The notes: a model not told the origin generated them from the letters alone. Positions 1 to 6,403 are shown, counted from the first letter of the stretch. The stretch is DNA of 7,443 nt from Pirellulales bacterium (GCA_022842745.1 JALHPA010000111.1:1-7443), one strand, 5' to 3'. Numbers and translations are program-made.

Positions 1-2683
1 GGCCGAATCGAGCTTCAAACTCGAACCAGCCGTCGTTCGGCGTCCCGGAGGTATCCGGGGCTTCCAACTCACCCGTCGACTCGGCGTTGTTCCAGTTGTT
101 GTTGTTGATCACGGTATTCCCCGCGAGCTTCAACAAAACGTAATCGTCGAACTGCTCGCCGAAGGCCACCGGACCCGGAACCCCGTCACCGTCGGTGTCG
201 GGAATCTTGATTTCGCCGGTGTACACCCAGGTGCCGTTGTCGCCGCCGAAGAAGTTGTTATCGGTCGTCTGAGCACGGGCCAAACCGAGATCGATCGAGA
301 TGTTCGTCGGGAAACCGGTGGCAGTCGCAGCGCCCGCAATCCGGCCGCCACGAAGCCCAGCCACAAACCCGCCGGCATTGACCGCCGCCGTGTTGATCTG
401 CAGCGTACCGCCACTCAAGTTGACAGCGTTGCCGTTCAACGTCGTAGCGCCAGTTCCGTCGTTCGTCACGACCAACCGGCCCCCTGCGATATCGTAGGTG
501 CTGGCCGCGTTGATTCCCACGCCGCCGATCTTGTTCGGCACCAGGTCGCCAGCGCCGCTCTTCGTGACGGTGATCGTGTTCGCGCCGCTGTTGATCGCGT
601 CGACCCGCAACGATCCACCGTTGCTGTTCAACCCGACCGTTCCAGCGCCCGACACGTTCACATTGTTGATCGTCGCCGTGCCGCCACCATGGGTGTACGA
701 CTCGCCAGGATCAAGGTTGGCGTTCAGTACGGTCAGGCTCCCGCCCGATACCGAGAACCCGCCATTCCCGCCATTCATATTCACGTTGTTGATGCTGATG
801 TTGCCGCCACTGGTGGCCACATTCGCATTCGCCGTGAAGCTCACATCACCGTACTTGACCAGCGGAGCGCCCGTCGCGCCCAAACCCGAATTCGCCGTAA
901 CGGTGATCGGGTTCGCCGTGAAGTCGGCATCCGCCAGCTTCAAGATGCTGGAGATCTTCGAGATGATCGACGTATCCAGCGGGTTGATCTGCGAGAAGTT
1001 CGCCTTCAATTCATCGTAGTCGGCAGCGGACTGCGTTCCGCGTGCGATCCGGAAATCCATCACCGCGTTGCCGCCACCCTCATAGAAGGCGCTTGCCATC
1101 CGGTAGGTGCCAGCCGGGATCGTCACCGCATCGCCGACTTTCACGCGCGGGCCGTGGAAGCTGTTGTCGTCCAGGACCAGCTCGTTCTGGCCAGCGCCAT
1201 TGTCGCCAGCTTCGAACTTGCCGTCGTTGTCCAAGTCGAGCCACAACGTGATCCCGTCATCACTCCAGCCGCCAAAAGTATAGCTGTCGCCATTCCCGCC
1301 GACGGTGTCGGTAGTGAACGTCGCCCGGCCATAACCCATGACCTGCAAGTTATCGACTCCCACGAATCCACCCGAGGTGGCGTCAAAGTTGGGATGACCA
1401 AAATCGGGGTTGTCGTCGTCGAACGCCAAGGCGCCCTTGTAGGCGATCGTCTTACCGTCGGTGCGGGCCAACAGACCGACACCGCTGTCGATCGGATTGG
1501 CATGAGCTTCGGTCGACCCGCCGCTGAAGAACGTCACGCCGATTTCACCCGCCGGGCCAGACACTTCGTAGCTGTTGCCGGTCCCGATGAAAGTACCACC
1601 AGCCAACTTGATCGCGGCCGAGCCAATCGAGGACGACAGCTTGGTCTCGCTGATCTTGCCCGAGCGGGCAGTGAACGAACCGCCGGTCAGGTTCAACGTC
1701 GAACTGCCGTTGAAAGCCGTACTGGCTAGGTTATCAGCAATCACCGCGCCGCCGCCGCTCTTGGTGAACGTCGTCACCGGGCCGCCAGTGATCGGCCCCA
1801 TGGTCACAGTATTACTAAGCACGTCCATCGTCGGCGTCGCACCCACCGAAGTTCCGGTAAAGGAAATCGGGGCCAACCCAGAAGTCGTCAGCTTGTTGTT
1901 CCCCAGCGAGAGAGAACCGAAGGCGACCGGGACTTCCTGAACAATGTCGATCTTCGAATCGGCACTCAGGATGACATTCATGCCGTCCTTAGAATTGTCG
2001 ACCGTGTACGACACCTTGCGGAACGTGATCCCCGACAGCGGGGTCGTCGGGTTCAGAATTACTTCGCCGGCGTTCGTCGGACCGCCGCTCATGTAAGCGG
2101 TCATGTTCGCGCCGCCGCCACCTTCGTACCAACCGATGACAATCGGATGGACGCCTTCGGTCAGCGTGTAATTGGCCTGACGGCTGGTCCGACCTTGATA
2201 AAAGTTGTTATTGAGAACGTAGTTTCCATCGATGTGAACCACCGAACCGTCGTCGCTCGCAGTCCGGAAGGTGTAGGTGCCAGCGGCAGCCGCCGAGACC
2301 ACCATTTCACCCGAATGCACGGTGAAAATCGAGTCGTTCGTTCCGAAATCGACGCCAAAGTCGGCGAACGGGTTACCGGCGGTTCGATCCTGATCCCAAT
2401 CCAGGTTGATCGTCAGATCCGCTTCTTGAAATCCAGCTCCATTGCCGATTTCCAGTGCTTCGTACGCCCGCAGAGCGGCCACCGAATCAAACGCGTTGGA
2501 CGGCGGATTGTTCGCCGTGTCATAAAACGCTCCACGCAGGGCGTTATCGGCCAGCACCGTGCGAGCACCAATTGTCAGCGTGTTGCCGTTCAGATTGATA
2601 TCCGCCGCACTCGCGATCCCGCCGAGACCCAACGTCGCCGTCAGCGACATCGCGGTCTTCCTCAAGAAACTACGCTTCGACAT
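1..2683 (-). CDS. Large secreted PA14-like / autotransporter-type beta-strand repeat protein (5' part, C-terminus outside window)
   Basis: The frame is open for 894 codons without a stop and leaves the window at base 1. The ATG at 2683-2681 is preferred because GGGAGGGA lies 6 bases upstream; an in-frame ATG at 2650 would lose the basic n-region. The N-terminus has a signal peptide: SKRSFLRK, a hydrophobic stretch, then a likely cut after IASA (about residue 26). SKRSFLR fits the Tat consensus S-R-R-x-F-L-K except for Lys in the first twin position, so Tat export is possible but unproven. Residues about 50-200 resemble a PA14 fold, with SDDGSVVHIDG at 143 onward. A second PA14-like block at about 400-550 has GGWSDDGITLWLDLDNDG, including a Ca-binding-type loop D483-x-D485-x-D487-G. 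Segments near 300-340 and 700-770 (KSGGG or KSGAG, later LTGGS or SGGTL) resemble autotransporter-associated beta-strand repeats. DTDGDG at 829-834 is another Ca-loop-like motif. The protein is Gly, Asn, Thr and Asp rich with almost no Cys, as expected outside the cell. Adhesion or glycan binding is inferred; the ligand is unknown. Confidence 0.88.
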   Translation of the reverse strand, partial: MSKRSFLRKTAMSLTATLGLGGIASAADINLNGNTLTIGARTVLADNALRGAFYDTANNPPSNAFDSVAALRAYEALEIGNGAGFQEADLTINLDWDQDRTAGNPFADFGVDFGTNDSIFTVHSGEMVVSAAAAGTYTFRTASDDGSVVHIDGNYVLNNNFYQGRTSRQANYTLTEGVHPIVIGWYEGGGGANMTAYMSGGPTNAGEVILNPTTPLSGITFRKVSYTVDNSKDGMNVILSADSKIDIVQEVPVAFGSLSLGNNKLTTSGLAPISFTGTSVGATPTMDVLSNTVTMGPITGGPVTTFTKSGGGAVIADNLASTAFNGSSTLNLTGGSFTARSGKISETKLSSSIGSAAIKLAGGTFIGTGNSYEVSGPAGEIGVTFFSGGSTEAHANPIDSGVGLLARTDGKTIAYKGALAFDDDNPDFGHPNFDATSGGFVGVDNLQVMGYGRATFTTDTVGGNGDSYTFGGWSDDGITLWLDLDNDGKFEAGDNGAGQNELVLDDNSFHGPRVKVGDAVTIPAGTYRMASAFYEGGGNAVMDFRIARGTQSAADYDELKANFSQINPLDTSIISKISSILKLADADFTANPITVTANSGLGATGAPLVKYGDVSFTANANVATSGGNISINNVNMNGGNGGFSVSGGSLTVLNANLDPGESYTHGGGTATINNVNVSGAGTVGLNSNGGSLRVDAINSGANTITVTKSGAGDLVPNKIGGVGINAASTYDIAGGRLVVTNDGTGATTLNGNAVNLSGGTLQINTAAVNAGGFVAGLRGGRIAGAATATGFPTNISIDLGLARAQTTDNNFFGGDNGTWVYTGEIKIPDTDGDGVPGPVAFGEQFDDYVLLKLAGNTVINNNNWNNAESTGELEAPDTSGTPNDGWFEFEARFG

Positions 2684-2689
2684 CCCAGG

Positions 2690-2697
2690 TCCCTCCC
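2690..2697 (-). promoter_or_regulatory. Shine-Dalgarno site deciding the PA14 protein start
   Basis: GGGAGGGA on the minus strand ends 6 bases before the ATG at 2683. This favours that start over the downstream in-frame ATG at 2650, which would remove the Lys/Arg-rich part of the signal peptide. Confidence 0.6.
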
Positions 2698-2719
2698 AAA
2701 AAGGCCGTAAGTCTGCAAA

Positions 2720-2731
2720 AGATGCGCATCT
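2720..2731. other. 12-base perfect palindrome AGATGCGCATCT upstream of the PA14 gene
   Basis: AGATGCGCATCT is a perfect inverted repeat with no spacer, centred about 42 bases before the PA14 start codon. That position would suit a dimeric repressor operator in the 5' untranslated or promoter region. Read on the minus strand it is followed by TTTT-type sequence (CTTTTGC), but without a loop it is a poor terminator. A functional role is only a suggestion. Confidence 0.2.
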
Positions 2732-2845
2732 ACACACAATGACTTCTTCCGCCCAGCCCGCCTCGCATAGGCCGGTCGGTCGAAAATCGAATACGATGGG
2801 TGAACCAAAACCAATAGCCGGAATCGGCCGGGTTCTCCACTCCCG

Positions 2846-2926
2846 TTACCGCACATTTTTATCAGCCGTTTCAATCGTGTCCAGCAAAAAGACCGTTAGA
2901 CCCCATATATTTTTCATTTTTGGCAT
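2846..2926 (-). CDS. Possible 26-residue small ORF or leader peptide
   Basis: The ATG at 2926-2924 is preceded by GGGAGG at 2936-2931 with 4 bases between, one of the best ribosome-binding sites in the window. The reading frame encodes MPKMKNIWGLTVFLLDTIET followed by ADKNVR and a TAA at 2848-2846. It has a basic start, a short hydrophobic middle (IWGLTVFLL) and a polar end, the shape of a very small membrane-associated or leader peptide. It lies 162 bases before the PA14 gene on the same strand, so it could be a leader cistron of that gene. It has no recognisable family, and an open frame of this size arises easily by chance. The case rests on the Shine-Dalgarno sequence and position only. 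Confidence 0.3.
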   Translation of the reverse strand: MPKMKNIWGLTVFLLDTIETADKNVR

Positions 2927-3051
2927 AATTCCTCCCAACGGACCCCTCGCGGACAGCCGCACCGGGCCGCATCAGCCCCCTTCGCCCCTCCAAACCGGAC
3001 GGCCGGCGCTCGACAACGGCCCCCTCCTCTCGCTTCCCTTCCTCAATCTCG

Positions 3052-4239
3052 TTACCCGCTCAACGCCCTCAGTCGTCCTACCGCCTCCCCAATCCGCTCA
3101 ATCGCAAACTCGATCTGCTCCTCGTCCGTCCCGCGCCCCAATCCAAATCGCACCGACGCCCGCACCAGGTCCTCGTCCAGACCCAACGCCGACAGCACAT
3201 GGCTCGGCGTTGGCATGGCCGACGTACAGGCACTGCCGGAACTGACCGCGAGGTCCTTCATTTCCAATATCAACGCCTCCCCCTGCACCAGCGGAAACGC
3301 CGCATTCAAATTCCCCGCCAGCCGCCACTCGGGCGGATCGAACCGCGGCCCATTCAACACCGCGTCCGGTACCCCACCGCATATCCCCCTCCACAGCCGT
3401 TCGCGCAGTTCCCTCAGCCGAGCCATTTCGGTGGGCAAATCGTCCGTCGCGATTTCCACCCCCTTGGCCAACCCCACGATTCCCGGCACGTTCAACGTCC
3501 CGCTCCGCAGCCCCTGCTCCTGCCCTCCCCCATCGATTTGCGGCTCCAGCCTCACCCGCGCGCCCCGCCGCCGCACGAACAGCCCTCCCACTCCCTTCGG
3601 CCCGTACAGTTTGTGGGCCGAAAAACTGGCCAAATCGACCGGCAGCGAGCCAAAATCGACCGGAATCTTCCCAATCGCCTGCGTGGCGTCCGTGTGCAGC
3701 GGCACCCCCCGCTCCCGGCAGACTTGGCCAATTTCCGCGAGCGACTGAACCACCCCAATCTCGTTGTTGGCCAACATCACGCTCACCACACAGGTCTCCC
3801 CCCGCAGCGCCTCCGCCACGCGCTGCGGATCCAGCCACCCCGCCCGCGGGCAGCCGGCCGGTTCCACCTCCAGCAACGTCACCTCAAAACCCTTGCGGCG
3901 CAAATGTTCCAACGGGTCCAAAACCGCCTTGTGCTCCGTGCGCACGCTGACGATGTGGTTCCCCCGTCGCCGGGCATGCTCGGCCACCCCGCGCAGCGCC
4001 AGGTTGTTGCTCTCCGTCGCCCCGCTGGTAAACACGATCTCGGTCGGCGCTGCCCCCAGACGACGGGCGATCGTTTCCCGCGCCGCCGCTACGGCGTCCC
4101 GCGCCTCCCAGCCGAAGCTATGCGTGCTGCTCCCGGCGTTGCCAAAACGTTCCCCGAAGTACGGCAACATCGCCTCCAGCACGCGCGGATCGACCGGCGT
4201 GGTCGCGTGATGGTCGAGGTACACCGGCAATTGCAACAC
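3052..4239 (-). CDS. iscS: Cysteine desulfurase, IscS/NifS-like, lacking the C-terminal tail
   Basis: This PLP enzyme of 395 residues converts cysteine to alanine and passes the sulfur on as a persulfide for Fe-S clusters, tRNA thiolation or other sulfur chemistry in the cytoplasm. The aminotransferase class V landmarks are intact: N-terminal VYLDHHATTPVDPRV, FTSGATESNNLA at 70-81, TEHKAVLD with His103 stacking on PLP, ANNEIGVVQ at 157-165, HTDATQ with Asp184 and Gln187, the PLP lysine Lys210 in SFSAHKLYGPKG, RSGTLN at 245-250, and catalytic Cys338 in SSGSACTSA. The sequence closely follows E. coli IscS but stops at RLRALSG and lacks the tail that in IscS helps contact IscU. The start is GTG at 4239; an in-frame TGA lies seven codons upstream, and no strong Shine-Dalgarno site is seen. 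It sits 199 bases after the ATPase gene and 368 bases before the PA14 gene, with no iscU, iscA, hscBA, fdx or sufBCD in view. Enzyme class is near certain; the sulfur acceptor is unknown. Confidence 0.96.
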   Translation of the reverse strand: MLQLPVYLDHHATTPVDPRVLEAMLPYFGERFGNAGSSTHSFGWEARDAVAAARETIARRLGAAPTEIVFTSGATESNNLALRGVAEHARRRGNHIVSVRTEHKAVLDPLEHLRRKGFEVTLLEVEPAGCPRAGWLDPQRVAEALRGETCVVSVMLANNEIGVVQSLAEIGQVCRERGVPLHTDATQAIGKIPVDFGSLPVDLASFSAHKLYGPKGVGGLFVRRRGARVRLEPQIDGGGQEQGLRSGTLNVPGIVGLAKGVEIATDDLPTEMARLRELRERLWRGICGGVPDAVLNGPRFDPPEWRLAGNLNAAFPLVQGEALILEMKDLAVSSGSACTSAMPTPSHVLSALGLDEDLVRASVRFGLGRGTDEEQIEFAIERIGEAVGRLRALSG

Positions 4240-4343
4240 GGCAGTGGGGCACTTTCAGCGGGTCGTGACCGTCCAGGGAGCCAACCGGCAATTCGGAACG
4301 AATCACCGCCATTGCCCACAAAATGCCAGACAGTTGGTGCGTC

Positions 4344-4363
4344 GGCGGCCTGCGTTGGCCGCC
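4344..4363. repeat. Perfect 7-bp inverted repeat (hairpin) between the ATPase and desulfurase genes
   Basis: GGCGGCC, then a 6-base loop, then GGCCGCC give a perfect GC-only stem of 7 base pairs. It lies in the 199-base gap between the ATPase stop and the desulfurase start. No T-run follows on either strand, so it is not a canonical intrinsic terminator. It could attenuate readthrough, stabilise an mRNA end, or be a chance feature of GC-rich DNA. The rest of the gap shows no gene and no clear promoter. Confidence 0.4.
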
Positions 4364-4438
4364 CACTTGGCAGCCAATCATACGTAGAATCAGGGGCAGG
4401 AACCAGAATTCCGCCGCCCAGGCACGACCGTTCCGCCC

Positions 4439-5674
4439 CTACGCCAGCCCCAGATACTCCGCCGGAACGACCCGCAGGATTTCCTCCGTATTGGTCGTTC
4501 CCTGGGCCACCTTCAACAGCCCCGCCCGGCGGAACTCAAACATCCCATCCGCGATCGCTTGCTGCTCGATCTCCCGGGCCTGGGCGTTCGAGTTCACCAG
4601 CTTTCGCAGCGCCGGCGTCACACTCAACACTTCGAACACCCCGCTGCGGGCCGCATAGCCGCTCTTCCCGCACTCGTCGCACCCTTGGGCGGTGAACAAT
4701 TGCCGGCCCAGCCCCGCCTCCAGCCAGGGGGCCACGTCCTCGAACGTCAGCGGCGCCTCGCTGATATCGAAACTGATCCGGCACTTCAGACACAGCGTCC
4801 GCACCAGCCGCTGCGCGATGACTCCCAACAGACTGCTGGCGAAAAAATGGGGATGAACCCCCAGATTCAGCATGCTTTGAATCGCGCCGGAAGCCGTCGG
4901 CGCGTGCAGCGTGGCCAGCACCAAATGGCCGCTATTGGCTGCCCGCACCGCGGTCTGAGCCGTCACGGCGTCTCGAATTTCGCCGATCATGATCACATCC
5001 GGCGCCTGCCGCAGCACGCTCCGCAGCAACTCCGGAAAATCCACCTCGATCTGCGCGTGAGTCTGGGATTGGCGAATCCCCTCGACCGCGTATTCGATCG
5101 GATCCTCGATCGTGTTGATCTTCCGCGTCCCATCGTTCAGATAATGCAAGCAGGCATACAAAGTCGTAGTCTTGCCGGAAGAAGTCGGCCCGGTTACCAG
5201 GATCAATCCCCCCGGCGAATGCAGCATCGACACCACCTGTCGCATGACGTGGTGCGGCAACCCCAACCCCTCCAGCCGTTGCAAGACGGTATTCCGTTCC
5301 AACAGCCGAATGGCAAAGTCTTCCCCGTACAGCGTCGGGATCGTATTCACCCTCAAATCCAGCTTTCGGCCATCCGCCCGCTCGCGCAGCCACCTCCCCT
5401 CGTTCGGCTTCCGCCGATTGTCGAGCGGGATGCCCGCCAAGACCTTCACGTGCGACAGCCACCGCCGTCCTTCATCCTTGTCGAGCTTGAACAGCGGCCG
5501 CACAATCCCCAAGTGCCGCATCGAAACGGCCAGGTCGTGCTCATTGCACGCCAGAAAAACGTCGCTTGCCCCAGCATCGGTGGCTTGATCGAGCACCGCC
5601 GCCACCGCATCCTCCACCGGCATCGACTCCCCGTCGCCCTGCGGCTGAAAATCAATCAGTTGACCGGCGCTCAT
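4439..5674 (-). CDS. GspE/PilB-family secretion or type IV pilus assembly ATPase without an N1 domain
   Basis: This 411-residue cytoplasmic motor ATPase belongs to the type II secretion / type IV pilus family. It has an N2-like region at about 20-135 (GASDVFLACNEHDLAV, KPNEGRW, TIPTLYGEDFAIRLL). The ATPase core follows: Walker A GPTSSGKT at 162-169, Asp box TIEDPIEY at 188-195, Walker B DVIMIGEIRD at 226-235 with Glu232, and His box ATLHAPTA with His257. Cys295, Cys298, Cys332 and Cys335 form the two CxxC pairs of the zinc-binding subdomain typical of GspE and PilB rather than PilT. Family members usually exceed 500 residues because of an N-terminal MshEN/GspE-N domain, absent here, so docking to a platform protein such as GspL or PilC must differ. 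The ATG overlaps the stop of the STAS gene (ATGA), with GAGGAGGT 6 bases upstream, so the two should be co-translated. No pilin, platform or secretin gene is nearby. Family assignment is firm; the machine it drives is unknown. Confidence 0.95.
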   Translation of the reverse strand: MSAGQLIDFQPQGDGESMPVEDAVAAVLDQATDAGASDVFLACNEHDLAVSMRHLGIVRPLFKLDKDEGRRWLSHVKVLAGIPLDNRRKPNEGRWLRERADGRKLDLRVNTIPTLYGEDFAIRLLERNTVLQRLEGLGLPHHVMRQVVSMLHSPGGLILVTGPTSSGKTTTLYACLHYLNDGTRKINTIEDPIEYAVEGIRQSQTHAQIEVDFPELLRSVLRQAPDVIMIGEIRDAVTAQTAVRAANSGHLVLATLHAPTASGAIQSMLNLGVHPHFFASSLLGVIAQRLVRTLCLKCRISFDISEAPLTFEDVAPWLEAGLGRQLFTAQGCDECGKSGYAARSGVFEVLSVTPALRKLVNSNAQAREIEQQAIADGMFEFRRAGLLKVAQGTTNTEEILRVVPAEYLGLA

Positions 5675-6021
5675 GCGGGCACCTCCTCAAGCATCTTGCG
5701 CGCCGCTGCCTCCGAGGGAGCAATCAAAAACACCTTGTCCAGCTTCAGCACCCGCAGCACTTGCATCACCATCGGGTCCACCGAATGCAAAATCACGCAC
5801 CCGCCGGCGGTTCGAAAACTCTTATGGAGGTTCAATAGCCAACTTACGCCGCTGCTGTCCAGGTAATCGACCTGCGACAAACTGAGCAGCGCCTTACGGC
5901 CATAGACGTCCGCCGCAAATTCCTTGAATTCGTCGCGGCTGGGATCAATTTCGGTCCCAACAATTCGGCCGCTGATACGAACCGAGAGCACCTCCCGGTC
6001 GGAAGAGAACTGCAACTGCAT
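5671..6021 (-). CDS. STAS-domain protein (anti-sigma factor antagonist-like)
   Basis: This small cytoplasmic protein of 116 residues is a single STAS fold, the SpoIIAA/RsbV type. It opens with the usual strand MQLQFSSDREVLSVRISGRI, and has the signature VDYLDSSGVSWLLNLHKSF at about 51-69. Asp55-Ser56-Ser57-Gly58 matches the DSSG motif in which SpoIIAA-type proteins are phosphorylated by a partner kinase. The helix near MQVLRVLKLDKVFLI follows as expected. I chose the ATG at 6021 because AGGGGG lies 4 bases before it and the protein then begins where STAS domains do; the frame stays open upstream to an ATG at 6099 but that extra stretch (MVSWPMVLGAWRKFQRD) is unlike the family. It overlaps the ATPase gene by ATGA. 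In classical systems such proteins bind a kinase or anti-sigma factor. No kinase, phosphatase or sigma factor is in the window, so a direct role in controlling the ATPase is an inference from the coupling. Confidence 0.9.
   Translation of the reverse strand: MQLQFSSDREVLSVRISGRIVGTEIDPSRDEFKEFAADVYGRKALLSLSQVDYLDSSGVSWLLNLHKSFRTAGGCVILHSVDPMVMQVLRVLKLDKVFLIAPSEAAARKMLEEVPA
5681..5688 (-). promoter_or_regulatory. Strong Shine-Dalgarno site for the ATPase inside the STAS gene
   Basis: GAGGAGGT on the minus strand lies in the last codons of the STAS gene, 6 bases before the ATPase ATG at 5674. Together with the ATGA stop-start overlap it shows the pair is translationally coupled. Confidence 0.75.
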
Positions 6022-6118
6022 GGAACCCCCTGCATGGCCAGACGGGGAATCGCGCTGGAACTTCCTCCAGGCGCCCAATACCATCGGCCATGATACCAAC
6101 TTCTATCCCGCAAGCTAG

Positions 6119-6334
6119 TTAGAGATTCGTGAGGTCCTTGAATGTCATGGCCCCTCTGAATACATCCTCAATCTCCGGTCCTGTCACAGCCGGAATAGCG
6201 CTGCCGTAATTGCGCGGCACTTGACCTGCTTCGGAGAGAACGTAAGACTTAAGCCAATCAGGAATTCTCGGTTCGGCCCGTCTCCTGCCCGGGAGCCGTG
6301 TGTCGAACCCAATTCGGGCGATTAGCTCAGTTGG
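6119..6334 (-). pseudogene. Start-less open frame, possible 3' remnant of a gene abutting the tRNA
   Basis: The minus strand is open for 71 codons from just after a TAG inside the complement of the tRNA (6337-6335) to a TAA at 6121-6119. The downstream part reads like protein: EPRIPDWLKSYVLSEAGQ, then VPRNYGSAIPAVTGPE and IEDVFRGAMTFKDLTNL. It has no ATG until close to its end; the only earlier alternative is a GTG about 32 codons before the stop, without a Shine-Dalgarno site. Its codons are mixed at the third position (roughly half G or C), unlike the GC-rich neighbours. I do not recognise the family. It may be the C-terminal tail of a gene cut off at the tRNA, for instance by an old integration or deletion, or chance: 71 open codons at this GC content are not rare. 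Confidence 0.3.
6221..6248 (+). promoter_or_regulatory. Candidate promoter for the tRNA gene
   Basis: TTGACC at 6221-6226 matches the -35 consensus at 5 of 6 positions. After a 16-base spacer TAAGAC at 6243-6248 is a weak -10 (3 of 6). Transcription would begin roughly 60 bases before the mature tRNA 5' end. The -35 match is good, the -10 is poor. Confidence 0.3.
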
Positions 6335-6389
6335 CTAGAGCGCCAGCTCGACAAGCTGGAAGTCACAGGTTCGAGCCCTGTATCGCCCA
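6316..6389 (+). tRNA. tRNA-Val (anticodon GAC)
   Basis: The 74-base cloverleaf folds without mismatch. The acceptor stem is GGGCGAT with ATCGCCC, the D-stem GCTC with GAGC around loop AGTTGGCTA, the anticodon stem CCAGC with GCTGG, the variable region AAGTC, and the T-arm ACAGG with CCTGT around TTCGAGC. The discriminator is A73 at 6389 and CCA is not encoded. The 7-base anticodon loop is TCGACAA, giving anticodon GAC at 6350-6352 and so valine (codons GUC and GUU). Position 33, almost always U, is C here (6349), and U32 could pair with A38 to close the loop to five bases. It is the only gene on the plus strand, between a minus-strand remnant and the metal-efflux lipoprotein gene. Confidence 0.93.
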
Positions 6390-6403
6390 TACACCCCCCT
6401 AAT

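Larger units (their letters stand above)
2684..3051. other. Long intergenic leader between the cysteine desulfurase and the PA14 protein gene
   Basis: This stretch of 368 bases has no gene of convincing size. On the minus strand it holds a possible 26-codon ORF (2926-2846), an AT-rich patch at about 2896-2932 inside otherwise GC-rich DNA, a 12-base palindrome at 2720-2731 and the Shine-Dalgarno site of the PA14 gene at 2690-2697. I found no convincing -35/-10 pair and no stem followed by a T-run that would end the desulfurase transcript. The spacing suggests the PA14 gene has its own promoter in here. Confidence 0.6.

Noticed and set aside
689..1729. 346-codon plus-strand frame
   Set aside because: It is antisense to the PA14 protein gene and rich in Arg, Val and His in the manner of a GC-rich shadow frame; the minus-strand frame has recognisable domains and a signal peptide.
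2662..2874. 70-codon minus-strand frame ending just inside the PA14 gene
   Set aside because: It overlaps the signal-peptide region of the PA14 gene in another frame, has no Shine-Dalgarno site worth the name, and its Arg, Gly and Cys-rich composition is not protein-like.
3199..4695. 498-codon plus-strand frame
   Set aside because: It is antisense to the cysteine desulfurase and ATPase, very rich in Arg and Pro, and has no family features.
4559..5866. 435-codon plus-strand frame
   Set aside because: It is antisense to the ATPase and STAS genes and is Arg, Gln, His and Pro-rich shadow sequence.
6022..6099. N-terminal extension of the STAS protein to the ATG at 6099
   Set aside because: The added residues (MVSWPMVLGAWRKFQRD and on) do not resemble the domain, while the ATG at 6021 has a well-placed AGGGGG and gives the usual STAS beginning.
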